Source: Globodera rostochiensis
Taxonomy: Eukaryota > Nematoda > Chromadorea > Rhabditida > Heteroderidae
NCBI GenBank assembly: GCA_018350325.1
Contig: JAEVLN010000053.1
Location: 62,683 to 126,682 of the forward strand
Direction: 5' to 3'
Length of the DNA stretch: 64,000 bases
The notes beneath the pieces were generated by a model. That model saw only the letters and a program-made list of their open reading frames with translations, did not search any database and was not told the origin of the DNA. The position numbers and the translations under genes were made by a program. Position 1 is the first letter of the stretch. Every line of letters begins with the position of its first letter. Below, one piece after another: positions 35,111 to 46,609 of the stretch.

Positions 35111-38100
35111 AAATTTCAGAAACTTTGAGAATAATGATGTAATTGAATCATAACCAGGCACGTATTTAGGGGGGGGGGGGGGTACGAGGGGTCACGTACC
35201 CCCCCCCCCCAAAAAGGAAAATTTGAGGGAAAAACCATAGGGGGTACCCTTTTGAATTACAAAATTCGTAGTTTTTGGACCAATTTTCTTAACAAATTGC
35301 CATCAAAAATTCAAAAATTTTCTCCGGCGGCGCCTATCGGCACCGCCGACTCCCCCCACCCCCCCAAAAAAAAGTAAAGCGGAATCTCAAAAAAATTTGC
35401 GTTTATTGCTTAAATGTAATAAAAAAATAAACACGAAAAATGCACCCCATATAAGCGAACAATTTTTGAAAAATTGCTTTTAAAATACAATAAAATAAAA
35501 AGAGAAAAATACACCCCCAAAAACAATTTTTTGACAAAAAATTGCTTAAAAAATGCAATAAAACCCAAAAAATGCAGCCAGCACCAAAAATCGATTGCCA
35601 TCCAATGGCTGAGTGGTTAAAAATTGTTAATGAGTTCTATTTGGTCTGAGGTTCGAGCCCCTTTCGCGACAATCATTTTAATTTCTACTTTAATTACTCC
35701 TTTTTAGTATTCTTAAAACAAATAAAATTCTTAACATTAATTAATAATTAGTTATATTTTGAACGTTCAAAATTGAACATTTTTCTTAGAATAAGTCGCT
35801 ACATAATCAGGGCTGTGTCGAAAGTAAAAAAAAAAGTCGAAATTCGAAAATCGAAACTGAAAAGTTCGAAATCGAAAGGAAAAAAACGTCGAAAATCGAA
35901 AGTAAATCTTAAATTTTTATAAAATGATGTTTGATAAGTCGTCAATTTCGCTTCAGTGACCCTTCTTAGGCTTAAAGCTTTTTGGGCGGGGGGCGGGGGG
36001 GGGGGGTTGGCGGTGCCGATAGGCGCCGCCGAGAAAATTTTTGTAATTCGACTCAATTTTGTTAAAAATTTCATCCAAATTTTAGCAAAATTACGCATTT
36101 TGCTTAGGAGTTTAGGGAAATTTTTTTAACAAATTTAAAAACCGCGACTTTCTAAATTATTTTCGAAAAACAGCCCATTTTCTCGAAAATCGAAAGAAAA
36201 ACGTCGAAAATAAGAAGTAATTCGGCGCTCAGTTGGCCTGCCATTTGAGCGCCGGCGCTCTAATGTCCGATCGTACGAAGGGCCATTGACCCCCCCCCCC
36301 CCCCCCTACGATTTAAGTTCAATAACATCAATTTTAATTTAATTTTAAAAAGATGACAAAATCGATTTCTAAATAATGCGGGTAACCGCGAACATGGAAT
36401 TTTAAAAGGTCACGGTCAGTATTCTTTATTTCCTACAAATCGCTTTGTTGTTTTGTATGCTGAACTGACCGATGTCCAAATGGCCATTTGCGCACGCTTG
36501 CAACCACGGCGACTCGGCATCACCCGACTTCTGGTTGGTATCAGCGCCTTTGGCGATGAGCTCTTTGCAAACCTCCAAATGGCCTTCACTTGCCGCGAGG
36601 AGAAGCGGCGGCAACCCTGAAAATTGAATTTTTAAAATTACATTTGTATTATGCACAACGCACATGAATCATAAAAATGCCAATGAACAAATACCAAATC
36701 GAAGGCGCCGCCGACAAATTAAATTTTTTGACTAAATCTCACCGTTGTTCGTTGTCCGATCAATGCGCGCGCCCTTCGACAACAAAAAGCGCACAACGTC
36801 TGCCTTCCCATTGTTTGATGCGGCTATCAACCCGGTGAAACCGTCGCTAGCCATAGCTCCGATGTTCTGGCCATTCTCCACGAATAATTCGACTGAATTG
36901 AAATTCAAATTGCTTTCATGTGAATCATAAATCAAGAGAATTCCACGCACCGATGTCCAAATTGCCTCGCGCGCACGCTTGCAACCACGGCGACCCTGCG
37001 TCTTTGTTCGTTGTCCGATCAGTGAGTGCGCCCTTCGACAACAAAAAGCGCACAACATTTGTCTTCCCTTTGCTCAATGCGTACATCAACCCGGTGAAAC
37101 CGTCGTTATCCGTAGCTTCGATGTCTTGGCCATTCCCCACGAAGAATTCAACTGCAATTAAAAATTTCAGAAAAAAGTTTTTAAGATAATCGGTAGGTTT
37201 TAAAAATGCTGAACTGACCGATGTCCAAATGGCCATTCGCGCACGCTTCTAACCACGGCGAGCTGTCATCACCCGACTTCTGGTCGCCATCAGCGCCTCT
37301 GTCGACCAACAGTTTGCACACCTCCAAATGACCTTTACGCACCGCGAGGAGAAGCGGTGGTAACCCTGAAAATAGAGATTTTAAAAGAAATTGCTACGCA
37401 CAACCATCTTTAAATAAGTAACGTCACTGAAAATTTTTAAATCAACATAACCATTTAACATCTGGTCGAAAACTGATTTTTTCAAACTCCATTTTGTGCT
37501 CAAACTTGACAAAAATTCGATATGTTGGACTTAAAAAAAAATTCTATTTCGACAAATGTTCAAAAAATTCGGGATTCAAAATTTATTATAATTTTAAAGA
37601 GTACCGCCGAATAATCCTTTAAACGCCATTTTCTGTTTAAATACCCTCTCACCGTTGTTCGTTGTCCGATCAGTGCGCGCGCCCTTCGACAACAAAAAGC
37701 GCACAATATTTGCCTTTCCTTTTTGACTTGCGATCATCAAACCGGTGTAACCGTCGCCATGCGTAATTTCGATGTCCTGTCCATTCCCCACGAAGTATTC
37801 AACTGCAATTAAAAATCTCAATTCCAAAATCATGTATGATTTCACGTTTATTAATAGTTTCTGGAGCTATTTCTTAATTTTAAAAAAATGCTAAATTTTC
37901 CTGACAGCGCCAAAGGTTTAACAAATCTAGTCGTAATTTCAGTGAAGTTTTTTTTATGTCCACCATTTGTTCAGTAAATGTGACTTGGAGAACTGACCGA
38001 TGTCCAAATGGCCGCATGCGCATGCTGCCAACCATGGCGAGGTGTTAACCGACTCATGGTTGGCAATAGCACCTTTAGAGACCAACACTTTGCACATCTC

Positions 38101-41100
38101 CAAATGACCTCCCCCTGCCGCGAGGAGAAGCGGCGAAAACCCTAAAATGATTTCTTTTTTGAATTTAGCATAAAATTGTTTTCAATCGAGCACAACGCAA
38201 ACCACTCATAAATAAACAATCGCAACTTATTTGGCACAAGGCTGGAGTAAAAAATAAAAATCCGTGATCCGTGATTACGTCCAGCCCTGGCTTGCACACA
38301 CCGACCAGCGGCGTTACTTTGACCTGCTTTTGTCTGCTATTTAACTTTTCTAGAAATTCTACTTAAAAATATCCAAACGGGCCTTTCCAATTCCTAAAAA
38401 GCATCAAACAATTACCGTTTTGGTCGCAATCTCAACAAATTGAGTAAAAAATCCCAAAATTTTCTTGGCGGCGCCTATCGGCACCGCCGACCCACCCGCC
38501 TAGAAAAAATCGCACCGCTCAGTTGGCTTGCCATTTGAGCGCCGGCGCTCTGGCGGACAACATCGCACGCAAGGCAACCTCCCCTACTCCTCCTAACATC
38601 GCACTTCTCAGCGCTCAAGGCGACCCCCCCCCCTTGCGCATTGCTTTTTGGGGGGTTTACAGGTGGCCACTGGCCACTTGCCCCTCTATTTTCCTAACTT
38701 TGCGCTCAAACGTGAACCCCACCTGCCCGGCGTTCACGCTTATTTAGGTATATTTTTGATTTAGTTAGTGCTACGAATAATCCTTAAAGCGGCATTTGTT
38801 TGGTTTAATTTCCGCACCTTGGTTATTGGTGCGACCAACGCACGCATTCTTCGACATCAAGAAGCGCACAACGTCTGCCTTTCCATAGAGAGATGCGAGT
38901 ATCAACCCGGTGTTACCGTCGCTATCCGTAACTTCAATGTTTTGGCCATTCCCCACGAAGAATTCAACTGCAATTAAAAATTTCAAAAACACGGACAGGG
39001 GGCAGTTTTGAATCGATTTTGTATTCCTTGTGTATTTTAAATGTTTCAGAATCGGCCTGGCCTAGCCAGGTGAATAAACCTGAACAAATCCCGGTAAAAA
39101 CAGAAGCCAAAATTTCGTGCTAGGTCGTTTTATAAAAACTGCTAACAATTTATGAATTCTATGTCGTTTTATAAAAACTGCTAACAACTTATGAATTAAT
39201 GCTTATGAAGAAGTCGAGATTGGCGTTGAACTAAGCCTAAAGTCGTTAAATAGACACCTCTCACAAAGGAAGAAACAAATTTGGTACCAAGTCCCGGTTT
39301 TTTGAAAAATGAAAGTCCCGGTCCCGATTTTTTGGCCCTGCCGGGAAATCTACTCCACTAATGATAGCATCATGGAGGACAATTTCAAAGTGTTGGGCTT
39401 CGGGTTCGCGTTTAAATATTTTTTAATTAAATGCGAGCTAAGTCAGAATTTTTGAAATAAATTCATCACACTCCTGAATTTTTGCTTCAATTTTCTTAAC
39501 AAATATCATTAAATGTTCAAAAAATTTCCGGACATCCTCCACTGTTACGTAATTTTTTTTTGAAAAATTTTCCTAAATTCCAAAGCAAAATGCATAAGTT
39601 TGCTAAAATTTTGATGATAAAATTGAAGTTAAAGACAATGAGGAAGATATTTTTGAATAACAAAAAAAAAATGTTGTTTTACCATTGAACATTACAAAAA
39701 AAAATTTTTCCCTTGAAAAGTCCCGGTCTCGGTTGAAAATCTTGGTCCCGTTCAACCCTATTTAATATACATGAGCAAGAGGACATTTTGCCCGATTTTT
39801 TTAAAGTTTTCACCTAAAACCAAATTATTCAAGTTGTTCGAATCCCGGTCTGGAGTTCCAGGTCAAATGGATGTTAGATCGGAGTCTAAGCCCCCGAATA
39901 CCCAACGAAACACCTTTTTCTCAACTTCTAATAATCACCGACGCATTTGAATTAATTAAAATTTTACCAAAAAAGACTCGAGTCTCGACTCGAGAAAAGT
40001 TTCGTGTTTTTTTGGGCTCGGGCTCAAGTATCTAGGAATTCTGCGTCTCGTGCAGCCCTACAATTGACTATGTATTTCCTTTTTAATAAAATAATTTGTA
40101 AAGTTATTATGCAGGAGGCAGTTTTTATAAAACGACCAAACCCTACAATTTCGCTCAGAAACTACATCCGCTTAATAGTGACTTTTACATTTCTTAAACA
40201 TTTTGACAAATTTTTGCTAAAATGCTGAACTGACCGATGTCCAAATGGCCATTCGCGCACGCTTGCAACCACGGCGAGCTGTTAGCCGACATCTGGTTGG
40301 AATCAGCGCCGTTGGCGACGAGCACTTTGCACACCTCCAAATGACCTTTATTTGCCGCAATTAAAAGCGGCGAATAAGCTGAAAATTAAATCTTAAAATT
40401 GAAGAATTAAAAAGCAAATAATCCTTTAAGCGGCATTTTCTGTTTAAATTCCCTCACCTCCGTCAGTTCGACAAAGCACGCGTCTTTCGACAGCAAAAAG
40501 TGCACAATATTTGCCTTTCCATTGAGAGATGCGATCATCAACCCGGTGAAACCGTCGCTATCCGTAGCTTCGATGTTCTGGCCATTCTCCAGGAAGAATT
40601 CGACTGCAAAAAAAATTCAATTAAAGAATACTGACGGAATTGATTACATGTCAATCCATACGTATTTAGAGGGGGAGGGGTACGAGGGGTCACGTCCCCC
40701 CCCCCCCCCCCCTCCTACCCTTTTGAATTACAAAATTCGTAGTTTTTTTTTGGACCAATTCCAACAAATTGCCATCAAAAATTCAAAAATTTTCTCCGAC
40801 AGGCACCTATCGCCGTCGGACCATTCTTCTTCCTAAAAAGCTTTAAAAGTACCGTATTTTAAAATTTTGGTTGCAGATCTCTTAACAAAATTGAGTCATA
40901 AATTCAAAATTTTTTTGGCGGCGCCTATCTACACCGCCGACCCCCCCCCCCCAAAAAAAAGTAAAGCGGAATCTCAAAAAAATTTGCGTTTATTGCTTAA
41001 ATGGAATAAAAAAATAAACACGAAAAATGCACCCCATATAAGCGAACAATTTTTGAAAAATTGCTTTTAAAATACAATAAAATAAAAAGAGAAAAATACA

Positions 41101-44100
41101 CCCCCAAAAACAATTTTTTGACAAAAAATTGCTTAAAAAATGCAATAAAACCCAAAAAATGCAGCCAGCACCAAAAATCGATTGCCATCCAATGGCTGAG
41201 TGGTTAAAAATTGTTAATGAGTTCTATTTGGTCTGAGGTTCGAGCCCCTTTCGCGACAATCATTTTAATTTCTACTTTAATTACTCCTTTTTAGTATTCT
41301 TAAAACAAATAAAATTCTTAACATTAATTAATAATTAGTTATATTTTGAACGTTCAAAATTGAACATTTTTCTTAGAATAAGTCGCTACATAATCAGGGC
41401 TGTGTCGAAAGTAAAAAAAAAGTCGAAATTCGAAAATCGAAACTGAAAAGTTCGAAATCGAAAGGAAAAAAACGTCGAAAATCGAAAGTAAATCTTAAAT
41501 TTTTATAAAATGATGTTTGATAAGTCGTCAATTTCGCTTCAGTGACCCTTCTTAGGCTTAAAGTTTTTGGGCGTGGGGGGGGGGGGGGGTCCGCCTTCGA
41601 CTGCAATTAAAATTCAGATTGCTTTCATGTGAATCATAAAAAAAGAGAATTCCGCGCACCGATGTCCAAATGGCCATTTGCGCACGCTTGCAACCACGGC
41701 GACTCGGCATCACCCGACTTCTGGTTGGTATCAGCGCCTTTGGCGATGAGCTCTTTGCAAACCTCCAAATGGCCTTCACTTGCCGCGAGGAGAAGCGGCG
41801 GCAACCCTGAAAATTGAATTTTTAAAATTACATTTGTATTATGCACAACGCACATGAATCATAAAAATGCCAATGAACAAATACCAAATCGAAGGCGCCG
41901 CCGACAAATTAAATTTTTTGACTAAATCTCACCGTTGTTCGTTGTCCGATCAATGCGCGCGCCCTTCGACAACAAAAAGTGCACAATATTTGCCTTTCCT
42001 TCTTGAGATGCGAGAATCAACCCGGTGACACCGTCGCTATTTGTAGCTTCGATGTCTTGGCCATTCCCCACGAAGAATTCGGCTGCAATTAAAATTTCAA
42101 AAATTATTGTTGATTTGTGATCAAATTCAATTCCGTCAGCATTCTTTTATTTCCTAAAAATCGCTTTGTTGTTTTGCATTCTGAACTGACCGATGTCCAA
42201 ATGGCCATTCGCGCACGCTTGCAACCACGGCGAGCTGTTAGCCGACATCTGGTTGGAATCAGCGCCGTTGGCGACGAGCACTTTGCACACCTCCAAATGA
42301 CCTTTATTTGCCGCAATTAAAAGCGGCGAATAAGCTGAAAATTAAATCTTAAAATTGAAGAATTAAAAAGCAAATAATCCTTTAAGCGGCATTTTCTGTT
42401 TAAATTCCCTCACCTCCGTCAGTTCGACAAAGCACGCGTCTTTCGACAGCAAAAAGTGCACAATATTTGCCTTTCCATTGAGAGATGCGATCATCAACCC
42501 GGTGAAACCGTCGCTATCCGTAGCTTCGATGTTCTGGCCATTCTCCAGGAAGAATTCGACTGCAAAAAAAATTCAATTAAAGAATACTGACGGAATTGAT
42601 TTCATGTCAATCCATCAAGGGTTTTTGAAAGTTAGCGCACAAAAGTCGACATTCCGCTGCAGACATTGCGCTTAGTCAAACTCAACATTTGCGCCGCAAA
42701 AATCGTATTAAAAAAATTAATTAAACGCGTGCAAATAATCCAATTGAAAGTAAAGAATAAAAAATCACTTAAGCAGTTTTGGATTTAATTAATCAATTAC
42801 TTGGGTATTAAATCTCGGTCCCGAGAAATGACCCCGAGACCGAGAACCAGTGATATCCCGGTTCCGAAACCGCAAAAATTTGGTACCGGAACCGCGAAAA
42901 ATCCGGAACCGCTTTGGAACCGAACCGCCAGAAAAAATGGAACCAGGACATCACTGCGGAGAACCAAACCCAAAAAAACCACGAAATTTCTCGACTCTCG
43001 AGCAACCCTACTGCCCACTATGGGTGCACTCCAAAAGAAAACCCCTGTACTAGAGACCGGAATTGAGGAACGATCGAGATTCTCGAAAAATCTCGAATCT
43101 CGTAAAATCTCGAAAAAAATTTAAACGATCGAGATCACTGAAAAATCTTTAAAAAATCTCGGTAAAAATTGTTCGATCGAGAATCTCGAAAAAATCTCGT
43201 CGAGATTTTCCGAGATTACGATCGAGAATCCCGATCGGTCCGAACTCTACCCTGTACTATCTCGCTTCTCTTTTGTTCTCTAACTCGTACGACGGAGCCT
43301 ATCGGCACTGTCTTAAAATTGCTCAAGTCGGCTATCGGACATTTGGCACATTGGACATTTGGCACACTGACATTTGGCACATTGGACATTTGGCACACTA
43401 GTGAAAAAACGGACATTTGGCACACTGGGGGGAAAAAGGACATTTGGCACACTGGACATTTGGCACACGGTCATTTCGCACACTAGTGAAAAAACGGACA
43501 TTTCGCACACTGGGGGGAAAAAAGACGTTTCACACACAAATTTCGCACACAATAAAATGTGGGACTGTGACTGAATATTCCCATAAATTTATCTTGAAAG
43601 AATTCGAGTCTTAAAATATGCATTTAAAGCAAGACTTTCCCTATAGACCCACCAAATTCTTTATTTCATTCATCTTTGGATTTTTAAGGCCTATTTTTAA
43701 AGAATTATTACTAATAAAAATGTCAAATGTACGCAAAAAACTTGAACAGCTCCAGAAAGCGAATAAACGACAGCGAATTTCAACAGCGGCAGAGGACAGC
43801 ATACTGAACGAACGAGTTCCAACAGAACAAACGGCGCAACCTGCAGCAGATGACCAGCAGTCAACGAGGAGGGAGGCGATGAGGAGAATCGGCAACCTGT
43901 CCAATTCCAGCGGGGTAAAACTATCAGAGGAGAACTTTGCCTCTGGTACCAAGGTCCGTCAATGAATTTTACAAAAATGATTTTTTTTTTGATGCAGGTT
44001 ATCGTTACGTGCGTCAACGAATGAAATGGTTTAGATGCGAGCAGAAGACAATTTGCCAGGCTACGGCTAAATTGGAAGATGAGGAACTTCTGACGGGATA

Positions 44101-46609
44101 TTTGGGGCCAAAGGAGCACAATCACGGCGCGGCACCGTTAACAACGGAATGGAGGCGGCACATGGACAATTTGCGGTAATAGATTTTTGATGGATGAATG
44201 GATGGATAATTTAAAATTCAGCGTGAGCTGAATCACCACCCATCATTGAGCGATTTCTTGGCGTCCGTCCGCAGCCAGGTGGACAAGCAGGTGGACATTG
44301 GACGCGCAGAGCGTCTACAGAAAAGTACAACGCGAAAGCCGAAATATGTGATAAAAGAGCTGAATGTAGTCCGAATCCTGGATGGATCGACACAGACGAT
44401 GGGCTAATGGACGCTATTGACCTGCTAGGTCTCGTGATGCAGGGATACGTGGAGGGTCTTCACATTCGTGGAGATGAAGAAAGTGGAAATGATACGTCAG
44501 AAGAGGAAAATTAATGCGATCTCTATTTTTGTTTTGTACCACTTACCCATTACCGGTTTCATTGTTTTTATATTGTTATTTTGCTGAATTCATAAATTTG
44601 TTATTTTAAAAAAAGCCTAATTGGCTAAGTTGCATGAAACGTCCTTTCCCCCGCCTTAGCGTGCGAAACGTCTGTTTTTTCACTAGTGTTCCAATGTGCG
44701 AAATGTCCAGTGTGCGAAACGTCTTTTTTCCCCCCAGTGCGCGAAATGTCCGTTTTTTCACTAGTGTGCGAAATGTCCAATGTGCGAAATGTCCAGTGTG
44801 CGAAACGTCTTTTTTCCTCCCAGTGTGCGAAATGTCCGTTTTTTCACTAGTGTGCCAAATGTCCAATGTGCCAAATGTCCGGACACCGCTCAAGTCTTTT
44901 AACAAAAAAGCCAATTTTGTGGCTTTGTGAGGTAAATTACTAACTGACCGATGTCCAAATGCCCTTTCTTGCACGCTAACAACCACGGCGAAATGACGTT
45001 ATTCGATTCCTGGTTGGTATTAGCGCCTTTGGCGATGAGCTTTCTGCATTCCTCCAAATGACCTTCACTTGCCGCGAGGACCAGCGGCCAAAAACCTTTA
45101 AAGCATAAAATTAGAAATTTTAATAAAGCAATAAAAAGCAATAAGCAGATGAGATGAATTCCGTTTTTTTTGGGGTGCATTTTAATCAATACATAAAAAT
45201 GGTAAATGTTGATCATAGCTCCCAGAAACAAAAAATCCAAATCATCGAGCGCTGGGCCTTTTCATTATTATGCGAATGTTCAATTTTTCAGAACTTTTTT
45301 TCCAAAATGACTAAAAAAAGTCTGCCGTTAAAGATAAATTATTATTTTTTAAACAGCCAGAAACAATAAATTTTTAGTCAAAAAAGCCAAAATATGCAAA
45401 ATATGGTTTTTAAACTTTGCCAAAAACACTCAAACCAACGCGAAAAGGCGCCGCCGTAGTCGAGTGTGCGGTACTTTGGCTGCTACAGATCTAACTTTTC
45501 CCCTATCGGGCTTTGGTTAAAAGTCGTTTTTCCTTATTTCAAAAATTTCAACCAATTCAAAACCCGACTTAAATTCTCTATTTTATTTCTTATTGACATT
45601 CGTAATCAGTGCAGCAAATAACTTATAATTAGACAATTTTTAGAATATTCAAACAAATTTTGACCAAAAGGCACCGCCGGCCCGAGATAAAAAGAGAACA
45701 ATTACTAAATCAATACCAAACCTTTAAAATTTCATGCGTTTTCAAAGAAAAAATTAAATTTTTTTAAAATTCGTTTTTGTCTGTTAAGAATTTTCATAAA
45801 TTTGATAATATTCATAATTTAGATCATTCAAGTACCTATTTTGCTTTTGTGTGAAATTAACGCAAAACAACAATTTTTTTTTTTGCAAATACCCTCCCGA
45901 TACCCGGACTTTCCCCAAATCCGGGTGCCCGGCAAGCCAACCCAGGCAAAAAATTAAAAAAAGCCCGTGCGGCACATTCCCAAAGACCCGTAAAAGTCGT
46001 CGACCCCTACCAAAGGCCCCTACAACACTTCATTTTAATAAATGCCCACACCGTCCAGTGTCAGATCAATGCGCGCGCCATTCGACAGCAAAAAGCGCAC
46101 AACGTCTGCCTTTTCATTGAGAGATGCGAGTATCAACCCGGTTTCACCGTCGCTATCCGTAACTTCAATGTTCTGGCCATTCCCCACGAATAATTCGACT
46201 GCAATTAAAATATTTCAAAAAAAAAGGCTTTTAAAATACAATCGATAGGTTTTAAAAATGCTGAACTGACCGATATCCAAATGGCCATTCGCGCACGCTA
46301 TCAACCACGGCGAGCTGTCATCCCCCGACTTCTGGTTGGTATCAGCGCCTCTGGCGACCAACACTTTGCACACCTCCAAATGGCCTTCTTTTGCAGCGAG
46401 GAAAAGCGGCGAAAAACCTTGAATCCAAAAACAATTCGTGTCGGCCATTATGAGGAGTTAAGCTCAAGACCTTCCAGCGTCGCGCTTCGCAAATTGTTCC
46501 ATTGGCTTTTAGTTAAGTGTTCACACAGTAGAGAACGCACTCCCTTGGCATCGCCCTCTCGGATAAGTGAGAAAAAGTGTTTTACGAGATCGGGATCAGG
46601 CTGGGCCAT
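31840..46609 (-). CDS. Very large ankyrin-repeat gene (or gene cluster)
   Basis: About 22 minus-strand exons of two alternating types are separated by introns of 50-3000 bases. Type A encodes VEFFVGNGQDIEATDSDG, then TGLI and NKGKADVVRFLLSKGAR. Type B encodes PLLLAASEGHLEVCKELIAK and GADTNQKSG, then SPWLQACANGHLDIG. The A-B pair gives three ankyrin helix-turn-helix units. The first exon (about 46450-46609) begins MAQPDPDLVKHFFSLIREGD with no signal peptide. The last (31840-31913) is GNTALDLAVGNKHGEIVKLL, then KSRR and a stop. Ankyrin proteins are binding scaffolds. The three parts below list exons. Whether all exons form one transcript cannot be told from sequence; two or more adjacent genes are possible. 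Confidence 0.65.
34258..34884. mobile_element. Foldback-type element in an ankyrin intron
   Basis: Two arms of about 240 bases are inverted copies: the left begins TTTTTCTATATGCAATACTC and the right ends GAGTATTGCATATAGAAAAA. The inner ends CGTCAACTCTTCG and CGAAGAGTTGACG flank a loop of about 140 bases. Both arms carry AAACCGGTTT-like motifs. No clear target duplication was found, so the superfamily is open. Confidence 0.75.
35366..35985 (+). repeat. Duplicated intronic block, copy 1
   Basis: Nearly identical to 40956-41566. It includes a tRNA-derived segment and a CGAAAATCGAAA-rich tract. Confidence 0.9.
35597..35672 (+). repeat. tRNA-Ser/Leu-like sequence (pseudo-tRNA or SINE head)
   Basis: Shows a box A (TGGCTGAGTGGTTAA) and a box B (GGTTCGAGCCC) at class II tRNA spacing, but the ends do not pair into an acceptor stem. 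A copy lies at about 41188-41263. Confidence 0.5.
36467..38970 (-). CDS. Ankyrin locus, middle part with a fused exon
   Basis: Type A exons at about 38815-38970, 37645-37805, 37000-37155 and 36745-36895. Type B exons at about 37995-38145, 37215-37365 and 36467-36620. At 36950-37155 a type A exon (ALSKGKTNVVRFLLSKGALT) runs directly into the tail of a type B exon (GSPWLQACARGNLDIG) with no intron. This looks like a deletion that removed the intron and half of the B exon, leaving an in-frame hybrid. Confidence 0.7.
40225..42600 (-). CDS. Ankyrin locus, middle part with duplicated modules
   Basis: Type A exons lie at about 42410-42560, 41935-42085 and 40455-40605, and type B exons at about 42183-42340, 41655-41812 and 40225-40380. 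The block 40225-40620 is repeated almost unchanged at 42183-42595. The block 41658-41978 repeats 36467-36788. Exon copies inside these blocks are nearly identical, pointing to recent duplication of exon-plus-intron modules. Confidence 0.7.
40956..41566 (+). repeat. Duplicated intronic block, copy 2
   Basis: Partner of 35366-35985, including the tRNA-like segment at about 41188-41263. Identity is very high. Confidence 0.9.
43076..43250. repeat. ATCTCGA-rich dispersed repeat, copy 1
   Basis: A stretch of TCTCGAAAAATCTCGAATCT-type repeats ending in GAACTCT. A close relative of about 150 bases lies at 56690-56850, and shorter relatives near 50780-50870, 57640-57720 and 58700-58770. Confidence 0.7.
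43330..44887. mobile_element. Mutator-like TIR element carrying a FLYWCH gene, 1558 bp
   Basis: The element is bounded by the exact 9-bp direct duplication GCTCAAGTC (43321-43329 and 44888-44896), the target-duplication size typical of Mutator-like elements. Its ends (GGCTATCGGACATTTGG and, inverted, GGTGTCCGGACATTTGG) open long terminal inverted repeats of about 230 bases. These are built of iterated GGACATTTGGCACACT and GGACATTTCGCACACT units separated by AGTGAAAAAAC and GGGGGGAAAA. No transposase is present, so it is non-autonomous. It sits in an intron of the ankyrin locus. Confidence 0.85.
43722..44515 (+). pseudogene. FLYWCH-type zinc-finger gene inside the TIR element
   Basis: Exon 1 (from 43722) encodes MSNVRKKLEQLQKANKRQRI and a glutamine/serine-rich stretch. 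A GT-AG intron (donor in GCCTCTG|GTACCA) leads to GYRYVRQRMKWFRCEQKTIC, then TGYLGPKEHNH. This is a FLYWCH zinc finger, a DNA-binding fold common in MULE-type transposons and their domesticated relatives. The following HHPSLSDFLASVRSQVDKQV and LMDAIDLLGLVMQGYVE match the usual downstream region, but the parts lie in different frames near 44180 and 44380. It is probably decayed, or has unseen introns. Confidence 0.65.
44944..46609 (-). CDS. Ankyrin locus, 5' part
   Basis: Exon at about 46450-46609 is the only good N-terminus in the locus. It is followed by type B at about 46278-46421 (GFSPLFLAAKEGHLEVCKVL), type A at about 46042-46202 (GADVVRF-type, KADVVRFLLSNGARIDL) and type B at about 44944-45100 (GFWPLVLAASEGHLEECRKL). 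The intron that follows hosts the FLYWCH element at 43330-44887. Confidence 0.7.

Noticed and set aside
43335..43560. CRISPR-like array of GGACATTT units
   Set aside because: Spacing is too short and irregular, the units recur inverted at 44640-44880, and a 9-bp target duplication shows that they are transposon ends.
43697..44125. Minus-strand open frames across the FLYWCH gene
   Set aside because: They are shadows of the plus-strand coding region.
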